Below, in pieces: positions 37,937-44,822 of a stretch of 64,000 bases of DNA. The DNA comes from PALSA-612 sp963846915. Lineage in GTDB: Bacteria > Actinomycetota > Thermoleophilia > Gaiellales > Gaiellaceae. The stretch is taken from positions 62,001 through 126,000 of the forward strand of contig CAWJXV010000007.1 in assembly GCA_963846915.1 (NCBI GenBank). The letters run 5' to 3'. The notes below the pieces were generated by a model. It saw nothing but the letters and a program-made list of their open reading frames with translations, did no database searches and was not told the origin of the DNA. Position 1 is the first letter of the stretch. Each line of letters starts with the position of its first letter. The translations under genes and the position numbers were made by a program.

Positions 37937-38761
37937 GCGCAGCAGGCGCGAGAGACGCCGGTCCTTGAGGACGCGTCCGCCGGTCTGGCAGCGCGGGCAA
38001 TAGTAGATCGTGTGCTCCTCGTAGTCGACGCGCGCGATCGGCGTCTCGCACGCGGGGCACGGCCGGCCGAGGCGGTCGTGGATTCGGTACGTCTTGGCGT
38101 CGCCCGCGCCCGCCAGGCGGAGCTCGAGGCCGCGGGCGAGCTCCTCGTCGATCGCGTCTGCCAGCCGCGCGGTGTCCTCCGGCGAGATTTGCGTCGAGAG
38201 CGCGAACGGCGACAGGCGCGCCGTGTGGAGGATCTCGTTCGACCAGGCCCGGCCGATGCCGGCGATCGCGCGCTGGTCGCGGAGCAGGGGATGTAGACGG
38301 CGCGAGTCGGCAGCGAGGATCTCGCCGAGCCGCTCGGCGCCGAGTCCGAGCGCCTCCGGGCCGAGGTGTGCGAGCTCCTCGTCCGCCTGCTCCGGGGTGA
38401 GCAGCCAGACGCCGGCGCGCTTCTTGGAGCCTGCCTCGGTGAGGACGAGCTCGCCGCCGCCCTGGAAGCGGAGGCGGAACGCGGGCGTCTTCGGGCCCTT
38501 CTCGCCCGCGCGGAGGTAGCGCAGACGGCCGGCGGACATCAGGTGCACCATCAGCACGAGCTCGCCGTCGTCGGTCTCGAACAGGAGCCGCTTGCCGCGG
38601 CGCCCGGCGCCTGCGAGCCGTCGGCCTTCGACCACCTCGAGCGGCGGGTCGATCGTCTTCAACGTGGCGACGTGCGCCGGCCCCGCGCGCTCGATCGGGA
38701 ACGCACGAACGGGGTCGTCGAGCGCCCGCCGAACGGCCTCGACCTCGGGCAACTCGGGCAT
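37934..38761 (-). CDS. Formamidopyrimidine/endonuclease VIII-type DNA glycosylase (Fpg/Nei)
   Basis: 275 residues. Starts MPELPEVEAVRRAL, whose Pro is the catalytic nucleophile after Met removal; helix-two-turn-helix region DQRAIAGIGRAWSNEILH; C-terminal zinc finger CPACETPIARVDYEEHTIYYCPRCQ. Removes oxidised bases and nicks the strand. ELPEVE points to Fpg, but the finger and tail resemble actinobacterial Nei2-like proteins, so the exact type is open. TACCCT lies 6 nt before the ATG. Confidence 0.92.
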   Translation of the reverse strand: MPELPEVEAVRRALDDPVRAFPIERAGPAHVATLKTIDPPLEVVEGRRLAGAGRRGKRLLFETDDGELVLMVHLMSAGRLRYLRAGEKGPKTPAFRLRFQGGGELVLTEAGSKKRAGVWLLTPEQADEELAHLGPEALGLGAERLGEILAADSRRLHPLLRDQRAIAGIGRAWSNEILHTARLSPFALSTQISPEDTARLADAIDEELARGLELRLAGAGDAKTYRIHDRLGRPCPACETPIARVDYEEHTIYYCPRCQTGGRVLKDRRLSRLLR

Positions 38762-38767
38762 GGCCGA

Positions 38768-38773
38768 AGGGTA
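38768..38773 (-). promoter_or_regulatory. -10 box (TACCCT) of the fpg-like gene
   Basis: TACCCT, 6 nt, ATG at 38761. Confidence 0.6.
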
Positions 38774-38839
38774 CGTCCGCGGCGGTCGCCCGGCGCAAGC
38801 TGGTCTAGAAGACGTCGAGCTGGACGGGTCCGATCACCA

Positions 38840-39061
38840 TCACTCCTGAGGATCATCACCGAACGGGGCGGTCACATCCACGATCTGGTCGTAGCGGATG
38901 TGACGCGACAGCCGATTCCTCTCCGACCTGACCTCGATCCACTCCCCGGCGAACCGTCCTCGATGGTGCAACAGATCATCACGAGCGTCCTTGACCGACT
39001 CGCCCTCGGCAACCTCGACGATCACTTCTTCACGGCTCACCAACTTCACTTTCAGCTGCAC
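38840..39061 (-). CDS. Small protein of unknown function
   Basis: 73 residues from GTG 39061, rich in charged residues: QLKVKLVSREEVIVEVAEGESVKDARDDLL then HIRYDQIVDVTAPFGDD. The alternating strands suggest a small beta-barrel-like fold. I do not recognise it. It is kept because TAGGCT lies exactly 7 nt before the start, as for known genes around it, and the codon use looks normal. Confidence 0.6.
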   Translation of the reverse strand: MQLKVKLVSREEVIVEVAEGESVKDARDDLLHHRGRFAGEWIEVRSERNRLSRHIRYDQIVDVTAPFGDDPQE

Positions 39062-39068
39062 ACCGCGG

Positions 39069-39074
39069 AGCCTA
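39069..39074 (-). promoter_or_regulatory. -10 box (TAGGCT) of the 73-residue protein gene
   Basis: TAGGCT, 7 nt, GTG at 39061. Confidence 0.5.
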
Positions 39075-39204
39075 TCTAGCGTTGGTCCGAATCCAGGCTT
39101 GGGGCGCTGCGAGCGCCCACCTGCCCACGGGGGCGGATACGGTAGCGCCGAAACCGTGTTCGGACCGTGCCCACTCCGTGAAAAAGTGCCGCAAGCAGCG
39201 GTTT

Positions 39205-39221
39205 TCTCATGCTGCTCTCAT
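39205..39221 (+). promoter_or_regulatory. Direct-repeat operator before the response regulator gene
   Basis: TCTCAT at 39205 and again at 39216, an 11-bp period. It lies about 10 bp before a weak -10 candidate (TTTGGT 39232-39237), the place expected for OmpR/PhoB-type activator boxes. The same pattern recurs after the kinase gene, so autoregulation is likely. Confidence 0.6.
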
Positions 39222-39246
39222 TCTCGGCTGCTTTGGTGACCGCGGG

Positions 39247-39942
39247 ATGAAAGGGAACTCCTCGGCTCCGCGCGTGCTCGTCGTCGACGACGAGCCGGCC
39301 GTCCGCGAGGCGCTGCGCCGCGCGCTGTCGCTCGAGGGCTACGCCGTTGACCTGGCCGAGAACGGCGCCGAGGCGCTGCGCAAGGTGGGGCCGGTCGATC
39401 CGGACGTCGTCGTCCTCGACGTGCTGATGCCCGAGGTGGACGGACTGGCCGCGTGCCGGCGCCTCCGGGCCGAGGGGAATCGCGTGCCGGTGCTGATGCT
39501 GACCGCGCGCGCCGGCATCGGCGACCGCGTCGACGGGCTCGATGCCGGCGCCGACGACTACCTCGTCAAGCCGTTCGCGCTCGAGGAGCTGCTGGCGCGC
39601 ATTCGCGCGCTGATCCGCCGCGGCGGTCACGAGCGCGGGGAGGAGCCGCTCCACTTCGCCGACATCGAGCTCGATCCCGCCACCCGCGAGGTGCAGCGCG
39701 GCGAGCGCCAGGTCGAGCTGACGCGAACGGAGTTCAACCTGCTCGAGCTCTTCCTCCGCAACCCGCGACAGGTGCTGACCCGCTCGCTGATCTTCGAGCG
39801 CGTGTGGGGCTACGACTTCGGGCCGACCTCGAATGCGCTCGACGTGTACATCGGGTACCTGCGCCGCAAGACCGAGGCAGGCGGCGAGCCGCGCCTGATC
39901 CAGACGGTGCGCGGCGTCGGGTACGCCCTTCGCGAGGCGTAG
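39247..39942 (+). CDS. OmpR/PhoB-family response regulator (MprA-like)
   Basis: 231 residues from ATG 39247. Receiver domain with the acidic pair in VLVVDDEPAVREAL, phospho-Asp in VVVLDVLMPEVDG, Thr in LMLTARAG and Lys in DYLVKPFALEEL; winged-helix DNA-binding domain with ELTRTEFNLLELFLRNPRQVLTR and TVRGVGYALRE. Overlaps the kinase start by one base. Direct repeats with 11-bp spacing lie before it and beyond the kinase, fitting autoregulation. Confidence 0.94.
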   Translation: MKGNSSAPRVLVVDDEPAVREALRRALSLEGYAVDLAENGAEALRKVGPVDPDVVVLDVLMPEVDGLAACRRLRAEGNRVPVLMLTARAGIGDRVDGLDAGADDYLVKPFALEELLARIRALIRRGGHERGEEPLHFADIELDPATREVQRGERQVELTRTEFNLLELFLRNPRQVLTRSLIFERVWGYDFGPTSNALDVYIGYLRRKTEAGGEPRLIQTVRGVGYALREA

Positions 39943-41318
39943 TGCGGGAGCCGTTCGAGTCGATCGCGAGGGGGTTTGGCGGCCTTAGTTTCCGGGCGCG
40001 GATCACCCTTGCGGCCGCGTCGTCCGTCGCCATCGCCGTGATCGTCGCGTCGGCCGTTGCCTATGTGCTGGTCCAGGATCAGCTGCGCAGCGAGGTCGAC
40101 ACGTCGCTGCGGGAGCGCGTGCAGGAGATCCTCAATCGGCCCGGGCCGATCGAGATCCACCACTTTTTCGAGCAGCTACCGCAGCCGAAGCCGGGCGCCA
40201 CCGCGGGCTATGCCCAGCTGGTGGTGAACGGCACCCCGATCCGGCCCGCCCTCGAGGAGCTCCCGCTCCCGGTCGACAAGAGGGTCCGCGCCGTAGCTGC
40301 AGGCAGCAGCGGGCAGTTCTTCAGCGACCAGACGGTCAACGGCGTGCATTTCCGGATGCTGACCGTGCCCATTCAGCAGGGTGTCGCCTTCCAGATCGCG
40401 CGCAGCCTGGCCGAGACCGACGATGTCCTGAACAGCATCCGCTGGATCCTGATCGCGATCGGGGGCACCGGAATCGTCGTCGCCGTCCTGATCGGCCTGT
40501 TCGTCTCGCGCGCCGCTCTCGCGCCGATCAGACGGCTGACCGAAGCGACGGAGGAGATCACCGAGACGCGCGACCTGAGCCGCCGGGTGGAGGCCGACTC
40601 GCACGACGAGCTCGGTCGGCTCGGCGCGAGCTTCAACACGATGCTCGCGGCGCTCGAGGACTCGCAGCAGGCGCAGCGGCAGCTCATCGCCGACGCGTCG
40701 CACGAGCTGCGCACGCCGTTGACGTCGATGCGCACGAACGTCGAGCTCCTCGCCCGCGGCCGGCTGCCGGACGACGAGCGAACGAAGGCGCTCACCGACG
40801 TCTCGACGCAGCTCGAGGAGCTGACCGTCCTCGTCACCGACGTCGTCGATCTCGCCCGCGACGGAGAGCCGCAGCGAGAGGTCGAGGACGTCCGGCTCGA
40901 CCTGCTCGCAGGCGACGCGGTCGACCGGGCACGTCTGCACACGCCGAAGGTGCCCTTCGAGACGGATCTCCGCGAGTCGCTCGTGAGCGGCGTCCCGGAT
41001 CGCCTGTTCCGCGCCGTTGCGAACGTGCTCGACAACGCCGCCAAATGGAGCCCCCCGGGGGCTTCCGTCCGCGTGCGTGTCGCGAACGGAGAGGTGACCG
41101 TTCGCGATCGCGGGCCAGGCATCGCCGAGGAGGACCTGCCGCACGTCTTCGACCGCTTCTACCGCTCGCCGGCCGCCCGTGGAACGCCCGGCTCGGGGCT
41201 CGGGCTCGCGATCGTCCGGCAGGTCGTCGAGTCGCACGGCGGCACGGTCAGCGTCGGCTCGGCCGACGGCGGCGGCACGGTCGTCCGCCTCGCGTTTCCG
41301 CCCGGTCCGAGTTCTTAG
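39942..41318 (+). CDS. Sensor histidine kinase (MprB-like)
   Basis: 458 residues from GTG 39942. Membrane helix about 22-45, an extracytoplasmic sensor of roughly 110 residues, second helix about 168-190 (WILIAIGGTGIVVAVLIGLFV), HAMP (LAPIRRLTEATEEITETRDLS), HisKA with phospho-His in DASHELRTPLTSMRTNVELL, and an ATPase domain with NVLDNAAKWSPP, DRGPGIAEEDL and GSGLGLAIV. Senses an envelope signal and phosphorylates the paired regulator. Signal unknown. Confidence 0.94.
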   Translation: MREPFESIARGFGGLSFRARITLAAASSVAIAVIVASAVAYVLVQDQLRSEVDTSLRERVQEILNRPGPIEIHHFFEQLPQPKPGATAGYAQLVVNGTPIRPALEELPLPVDKRVRAVAAGSSGQFFSDQTVNGVHFRMLTVPIQQGVAFQIARSLAETDDVLNSIRWILIAIGGTGIVVAVLIGLFVSRAALAPIRRLTEATEEITETRDLSRRVEADSHDELGRLGASFNTMLAALEDSQQAQRQLIADASHELRTPLTSMRTNVELLARGRLPDDERTKALTDVSTQLEELTVLVTDVVDLARDGEPQREVEDVRLDLLAGDAVDRARLHTPKVPFETDLRESLVSGVPDRLFRAVANVLDNAAKWSPPGASVRVRVANGEVTVRDRGPGIAEEDLPHVFDRFYRSPAARGTPGSGLGLAIVRQVVESHGGTVSVGSADGGGTVVRLAFPPGPSS

Positions 41319-41341
41319 CCGCGTCTCAGGTGTGTCTTAGG
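41313..41341 (+). promoter_or_regulatory. Three tandem operator repeats after the kinase gene
   Basis: TCTTAG at 41313, TCTCAG at 41324 and TCTTAG at 41335: exact 11-bp period. The first overlaps the kinase stop codon. About 10 bp later comes a poor -10 (TCGAAT 41351-41356), then GTG 41364. The arrangement predicts activation of the next transcript by the regulator encoded upstream. Confidence 0.6.
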
Positions 41342-41363
41342 TTCGCCTGATCGAATCAGCATC

Positions 41364-41528
41364 GTGACACCTCAATTCGACACCCGGCAGGACTCGCCGC
41401 CCACCAGTCCGGTCGCACGCCGCCGGCGCCTCGGCGCAGGTCGCCTGCGGGACGGGTTCCGCCTCGCGCCGGGCGGGTTCATGACACCGCTCCCGGCCGA
41501 TCGCCACGGGGCAACGCCCCCGGCCTGA
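41364..41528 (+). CDS. Possible 54-residue Arg/Pro-rich small protein
   Basis: GTG start 22 nt after the last operator repeat. Reads VTPQFDTRQDSPPTSPVARR, then RRLGAGRLRDGFRLAPGGF and MTPLPADRHGATPPA, ending at TGA 41526-41528. No family recognised, no signal peptide or membrane segment. Support comes from context: operator repeats and a weak -10 before it and a strong terminator 22 nt after it. The transcript could instead be a small RNA. Confidence 0.4.
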   Translation: MTPQFDTRQDSPPTSPVARRRRLGAGRLRDGFRLAPGGFMTPLPADRHGATPPA

Positions 41529-41549
41529 GCCCTTCCAGTCGTGCCCCAT

Positions 41550-41593
41550 GCGGGAGGCCCGTCACCGGGTCGGGCCTCCCGCCCTCCCTTTTT
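41550..41593 (+). terminator. Rho-independent terminator
   Basis: Stem GCGGGAGGCCCG (41550-41561) pairs perfectly with CGGGCCTCCCGC (41571-41582), 9-nt loop, then CCTCCCTTTTT. The best terminator in the window. Confidence 0.85.
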
Positions 41594-41595
41594 GT

Positions 41596-41695
41596 CACGG
41601 GGGAAACGGCCGGTTTCCCCCGTGTGCCCCCTTCCCCTTGCGGTCGCGTGTCCAGCGGTTCGAGCTACGCCCGGGCACAGCCCGGGCTTCGCGGC
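41596..41695 (+). repeat. 100-nt two-hairpin 3' element, copy B
   Basis: Starts 2 nt after the T run of the terminator. Hairpin 1 CACGGGGGAAAC...GTTTCCCCCGTG is identical to copy A; then CCCCCTTCCCCTTG, a variable 20 nt, CGAGCTAC, hairpin 2 GCCCGGGC-ACA-GCCCGGGC with a perfect 8-bp stem, and TTCGCGGC. The opposite genome orientation to copy A, but the same direction relative to the upstream gene. Confidence 0.8.
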
Positions 41696-41731
41696 CACTG
41701 TCTTGCGACACGCGAATGCGAAGAACGAAGA

Positions 41732-41760
41732 GAGAGGCCGCCCTTGTCGGGCGGCCTCTC
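41732..41760. terminator. Strong hairpin, possible terminator for the minus-strand GFA unit
   Basis: GAGAGGCCGCCC, loop TTGTC, GGGCGGCCTCTC: 12-bp perfect stem. On the minus strand it is followed by a pyrimidine-rich stretch (TCTTCGTTCTTCG), so it may end transcripts coming from the GFA gene. Confidence 0.45.
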
Positions 41761-41912
41761 CGAGCACGGAGCGACCCTGAGGAGGAGGCCTCGAGGGTCT
41801 ATGTCGGCGGGCAAGCGACTGCATCATCGGGCGTCGGGCGGTGTCCGTGTGGGGCGAAACCGGTGTCGAAGTGGCAACCGAGCCGTCGTGCCTCCCAGGC
41901 TCTAGATGGTTG

Positions 41913-42466
41913 ATGCCACACGGGATCGTGCTCCTCGGGGAGCGGCCCAGACACGCCAGATCGCCGCCGCGAGACCGGCGACGCCCTGACCACGGTCGTC
42001 GCGTTGACCAGGGCCGTGTGCCCTGGCGACGTCAGCCGACCACGGAGCGACGAGGCCCGCCGTCTGGTCGAGGGTTTCATCCCGAACGGCGGCGAGGACG
42101 GCCCGAACCGGCGGAGGAACCAGCAGCTCGCCGAGGCGCTGACACGGCCGAGCCCGGAAGCTGACCCCGACCCCGACGCATCGACCCCTCGCCGACGCGA
42201 ATCGCCGACAAGCTCATCCAGAAGCTCGACGAGCGGGCGTGAACCAGCCGCTCGACCCGCTGACCGCCGCCCTCCGGCAAGCCGCCGCAAGGAAGGCCGC
42301 GCTTGTCGAGTCGCTCACCGGCCGGGCGCCGCGTGAGGCCAACGGCCTGGCGGGAGGGGTCCGACTCGCCGATCGCAGCCGGACACTCCATCTCAGCCGA
42401 TCAAGACCACGGGTATTCGTCGTGCTGAGGGAGGTCGTCGAGGATCTCATACCAAGGAGCTTTTGA
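41913..42466 (+). pseudogene. Decayed coding region of unknown origin
   Basis: No intact gene fills 41700-42400, but pieces read as protein across frames: MPHGIVLLGE from 41913, then in a second frame GPDTPDRRRETGDALTTVV, LTRAVCPGDVSRPRSDEARR, LVEGFIPNGGEDGPNRRRNQ and QLAEALTR, then in a third frame TRIADKLIQKLDERA ending at 42242. That stop overlaps a GTG (42239) starting NQPLDPLTAALRQAAARKAA, open to 42466 but antisense to the GFA gene at its end. At least two frame breaks are needed. This looks like remnants of a small accessory operon; I do not recognise the family. Confidence 0.4.
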
Positions 42467-42796
42467 GCCGACGAACATGTGCGCCATCGGCTTGAGCTCT
42501 GGCTCGTCGATCAGTGACCCATAGGGCACACGGATCTTGCCCTCGTAGCCCGTCCAGTACAGCAGCGAGAAGCACGCCTCGCAACGCCTCGCGTGGGGGC
42601 CTTGTGCATCTCCGATCAATAGCAACGACTCCGCACCCTTCGTCACCCTCAGCTTCTCTGGCTCGATCTCGCCCCAGGGAAAGAACGCCGAGCCTGTCGC
42701 CGCACGGCAGTTCGAGCAGTGGCAGTTGTACGCGACGACGAACTCGTCCGAGACCTCAAAGGCAACGGCATTGCACTCGCAGCGCCCCCTCAGCAC
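42401..42796 (-). CDS. GFA/CENP-V-domain zinc protein
   Basis: 131 residues from GTG 42796. Zinc-binding pattern of the GFA (glutathione-dependent formaldehyde-activating enzyme) fold: GRCECNAVAFEV, NCHCSNCRAATGSAFFPWG and the RRCEACFSLLYW segment; the Trp/Phe-rich middle is typical. Most GFA proteins have no proven activity, so formaldehyde metabolism should not be assumed. TAGAGT lies 6 nt before the start. Confidence 0.88.
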   Translation of the reverse strand: MLRGRCECNAVAFEVSDEFVVAYNCHCSNCRAATGSAFFPWGEIEPEKLRVTKGAESLLLIGDAQGPHARRCEACFSLLYWTGYEGKIRVPYGSLIDEPELKPMAHMFVGSKAPWYEILDDLPQHDEYPWS

Positions 42797-42802
42797 TACG
42801 GC

Positions 42803-42808
42803 ACTCTA
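42803..42808 (-). promoter_or_regulatory. -10 box (TAGAGT) of the GFA gene
   Basis: TAGAGT, 6 nt, GTG at 42796. Confidence 0.55.
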
Positions 42809-42877
42809 GAACGATCCGCGCCATTCGTCGCATCGAGTCTCGCAAGCTGGAACACGGCAGGGACCCCTTCGGACGAA

Positions 42878-42889
42878 TGTCCCGGGACA
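42878..42889. repeat. Palindrome TGTCCCGGGACA
   Basis: 12-bp perfect palindrome in the gap between divergent transcription units. The core GTCCCGGGAC recurs at 62232-62241. Confidence 0.5.
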
Positions 42890-42968
42890 CCCCATCCCCC
42901 GTGCAGCTGGCTTTTTCTCGCAGGCGGCTACCGCGCAGCCGAGCCACGAGATCGTGGCATCAAGCATC

Positions 42969-42974
42969 TAGGCT
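42969..42974 (+). promoter_or_regulatory. -10 box (TAGGCT) of the zinc-ribbon/asparaginase unit
   Basis: TAGGCT, 6 nt, GTG at 42981. Main evidence that the 38-residue ORF is translated. Confidence 0.6.
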
Positions 42975-42980
42975 GCCGAC

Positions 42981-43097
42981 GTGGAGATCTGCCCGAGCTG
43001 CCCAGCCGAGAACCGGGAGGGCGCGCGCTTCTGCGGCACATGCGGCGCGCCGCACGGCTGCATACAGCCGATGCTCCAGGGGCTTTCGGGCCGCTGA
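42981..43097 (+). CDS. 38-residue zinc-ribbon protein
   Basis: Reads VEICPSCPAENREGARFCGT then CGAPHGCIQPMLQGLSGR. Two CxxC pairs (CPSC and CGTC) 14 residues apart form a classic zinc ribbon of the kind that begins actinobacterial adenylate cyclase and FHA proteins. Here it stands alone, and its TGA overlaps the asparaginase ATG by one base. It may be a free zinc-ribbon peptide, a translated leader, or the remnant of a longer gene cut by rearrangement. Confidence 0.55.
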   Translation: MEICPSCPAENREGARFCGTCGAPHGCIQPMLQGLSGR

Positions 43098-43972
43098 TGG
43101 AGCCGATCCGCGTGGCCGCCCGCCGGGGCGGAACAGTCGAGTCCCTCCACCGGGTGCATGCCGTCGCCGTCCGTGACGGCGAGGTCGTCGCGCAGGCGGG
43201 TGACCCGAGCCTGGTCACCTTCCTGCGCTCGTCCGCAAAACCGCTGCAGGCGCTCCCGCTCGTGCACGCGCGGCCGGAGCTCGACGACCGGCTCGTCGCG
43301 ATCGCGTCGGCCTCCCATCACGCCGAACCCGCGCAGATCGAGGCTGTCCGCGAGCTACTCGCCGCCGCCCCGGCGAACGAGGACGACCTCGAGTGCGGCG
43401 AGCAGGAAGGCCGCCCGCCGGGCCAGATCCACCACAACTGCTCCGGCAAGCACGCCGGCATGCTGGCCGTCTGCCACGCGCGCGGGTGGGAGGCGCCGGG
43501 CTACGTGCTCGCCGGCCATCCCGTGCAGCGCGAGATCCTCTCCGTCGTCACCGACGCGGCAGAAGCCGAGCCGGCGACTGGGACGGACGGCTGCGGCGTC
43601 GTCTCGTTCGCGCTGCCGCTCGAGCGCATGGCGGCGATGTTCGCGCGGCTCGAGACCCTCGACGGCGGCGCGCGGGTCGTCGCGGCCCTGCGGGCACACC
43701 CGGGGCTGATCGGCGGCGACGGCGCGCTCGACACGCGGTTGATGCTGCTCCTGCCTGGGTGGACAGCCAAGCGCGGCGCCGAGGGCCTGCTCTGCGGAGC
43801 AGGCCCGGACGGCACGGGCTTCGTGGTCAAGGTGGAGGACGGCAACATGCGCGCGCTCCCGCCGGCCGTCGCGGCGTTGTTCGAGCGCCTCGGGCACGAT
43901 CTGCCCGAGTTCGAGAGCGTTCCCGTCGAAGACGGCCGCGGCGAGGTCGTCGGGGAGGTGTCGTGCCTGTGA
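43097..43972 (+). CDS. L-asparaginase II family (AnsA, Rhizobium type)
   Basis: 291 residues. Hydrolyses asparagine to aspartate and ammonia. Family motifs: FLRSSAKPLQALPL (catalytic Ser-Lys pair), IHHNCSGKHAGML and TGTDGCGVVSFALPL. This serine-lysine type is unrelated to the E. coli enzymes. No signal peptide, so cytoplasmic. Overlaps the peptidase gene by 4 bp; both would recover amino acids. Confidence 0.9.
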   Translation: MEPIRVAARRGGTVESLHRVHAVAVRDGEVVAQAGDPSLVTFLRSSAKPLQALPLVHARPELDDRLVAIASASHHAEPAQIEAVRELLAAAPANEDDLECGEQEGRPPGQIHHNCSGKHAGMLAVCHARGWEAPGYVLAGHPVQREILSVVTDAAEAEPATGTDGCGVVSFALPLERMAAMFARLETLDGGARVVAALRAHPGLIGGDGALDTRLMLLLPGWTAKRGAEGLLCGAGPDGTGFVVKVEDGNMRALPPAVAALFERLGHDLPEFESVPVEDGRGEVVGEVSCL

Positions 43973-44778
43973 AGGTCATCGTGATCAGCGACATGGAGGG
44001 CGTGTCCGGGATCGTCAAGTGGGAGCAGACGACCGGCGGCGACCCGATGTACGAGGAAGGGCGGCGGCTCTACACCGAGGAGATCAACGCCGCCGTCCGC
44101 GGGGCACGGGCGGGCGGCGCGACCGAGGTCGTCGTCATGGACTGCCACGGCGCGGGCGGACCGTGGAGCTTCAACTCGCTGATCCCCGAGCTGCTCGATC
44201 CGGGCTGCGAGTTCGTCGTCCAGGAGCACTGGACCGAGTACACCGAGTTCCTCGAACAGGGCTGCGACGGTGCGCTCTTCGTCGGCATGCACGCGATGGC
44301 CGGTGCCGAGCGCGGCGTGATGAACCACACCGTCTCCGGCCAGCGCTGGCTGAACCTGTGGTTCAACGGGACGCTCGTCGGCGAGACCGGCATCAACGCG
44401 GCGCTCTGCGGCCACTGGGGCTGCCCCGTCCTGCTCGTGACCGGCGACGAGGCGACCTGCGCCGAGGGGCGTGACCTGCTCGGCCCGGGCCTGACGACGG
44501 TCGCGGTCAAGCGCGGCCTCGGCCGGCTCGCGGCGCGCCAGGTGGCCCCGCTACGCGCGCGCGAGCTGATCGAGGACGGCGCCCGCCGTGCTCTCGCCGA
44601 TCTGTCAGCAGTCGCCCCGTACGATCCGGGCCGTCCATGCGAGATCCGTGTCGAGCTGACCGCGACGAACGCAACAGACGAGTACCGGCGCAAGACGGGT
44701 GTCGAGATCGTCGACTCGCGCCAGATCCTCTCCCGCGCCGACGACTGGTGGTCGGCCTGGCAGCAGTTCTTCTTCTAG
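43969..44778 (+). CDS. M55 family D-aminopeptidase (DppA-like)
   Basis: 269 residues from GTG 43969 (GGGGAGG upstream; GTG 43963 also possible). Zinc-peptidase motif VIVISDMEGVSGIVKWEQ (D-x-E), VVVMDCHGAGG, the GMHAM segment and NHTVSG; family members release D-Ala from peptides and form a decameric ring. Likely used in cell-wall peptide turnover. GTGA overlap with the asparaginase gene. Confidence 0.9.
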   Translation: MKVIVISDMEGVSGIVKWEQTTGGDPMYEEGRRLYTEEINAAVRGARAGGATEVVVMDCHGAGGPWSFNSLIPELLDPGCEFVVQEHWTEYTEFLEQGCDGALFVGMHAMAGAERGVMNHTVSGQRWLNLWFNGTLVGETGINAALCGHWGCPVLLVTGDEATCAEGRDLLGPGLTTVAVKRGLGRLAARQVAPLRARELIEDGARRALADLSAVAPYDPGRPCEIRVELTATNATDEYRRKTGVEIVDSRQILSRADDWWSAWQQFFF

Positions 44779-44822
44779 TCGCGTTCGCCGACTGCCGCGG
44801 GTGGGTCCCGGTTCCGGCTCCC

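Noticed and set aside
42401..42796. A formaldehyde-detoxifying enzyme
   Set aside because: Only the GFA fold can be supported; most family members lack proven activity.
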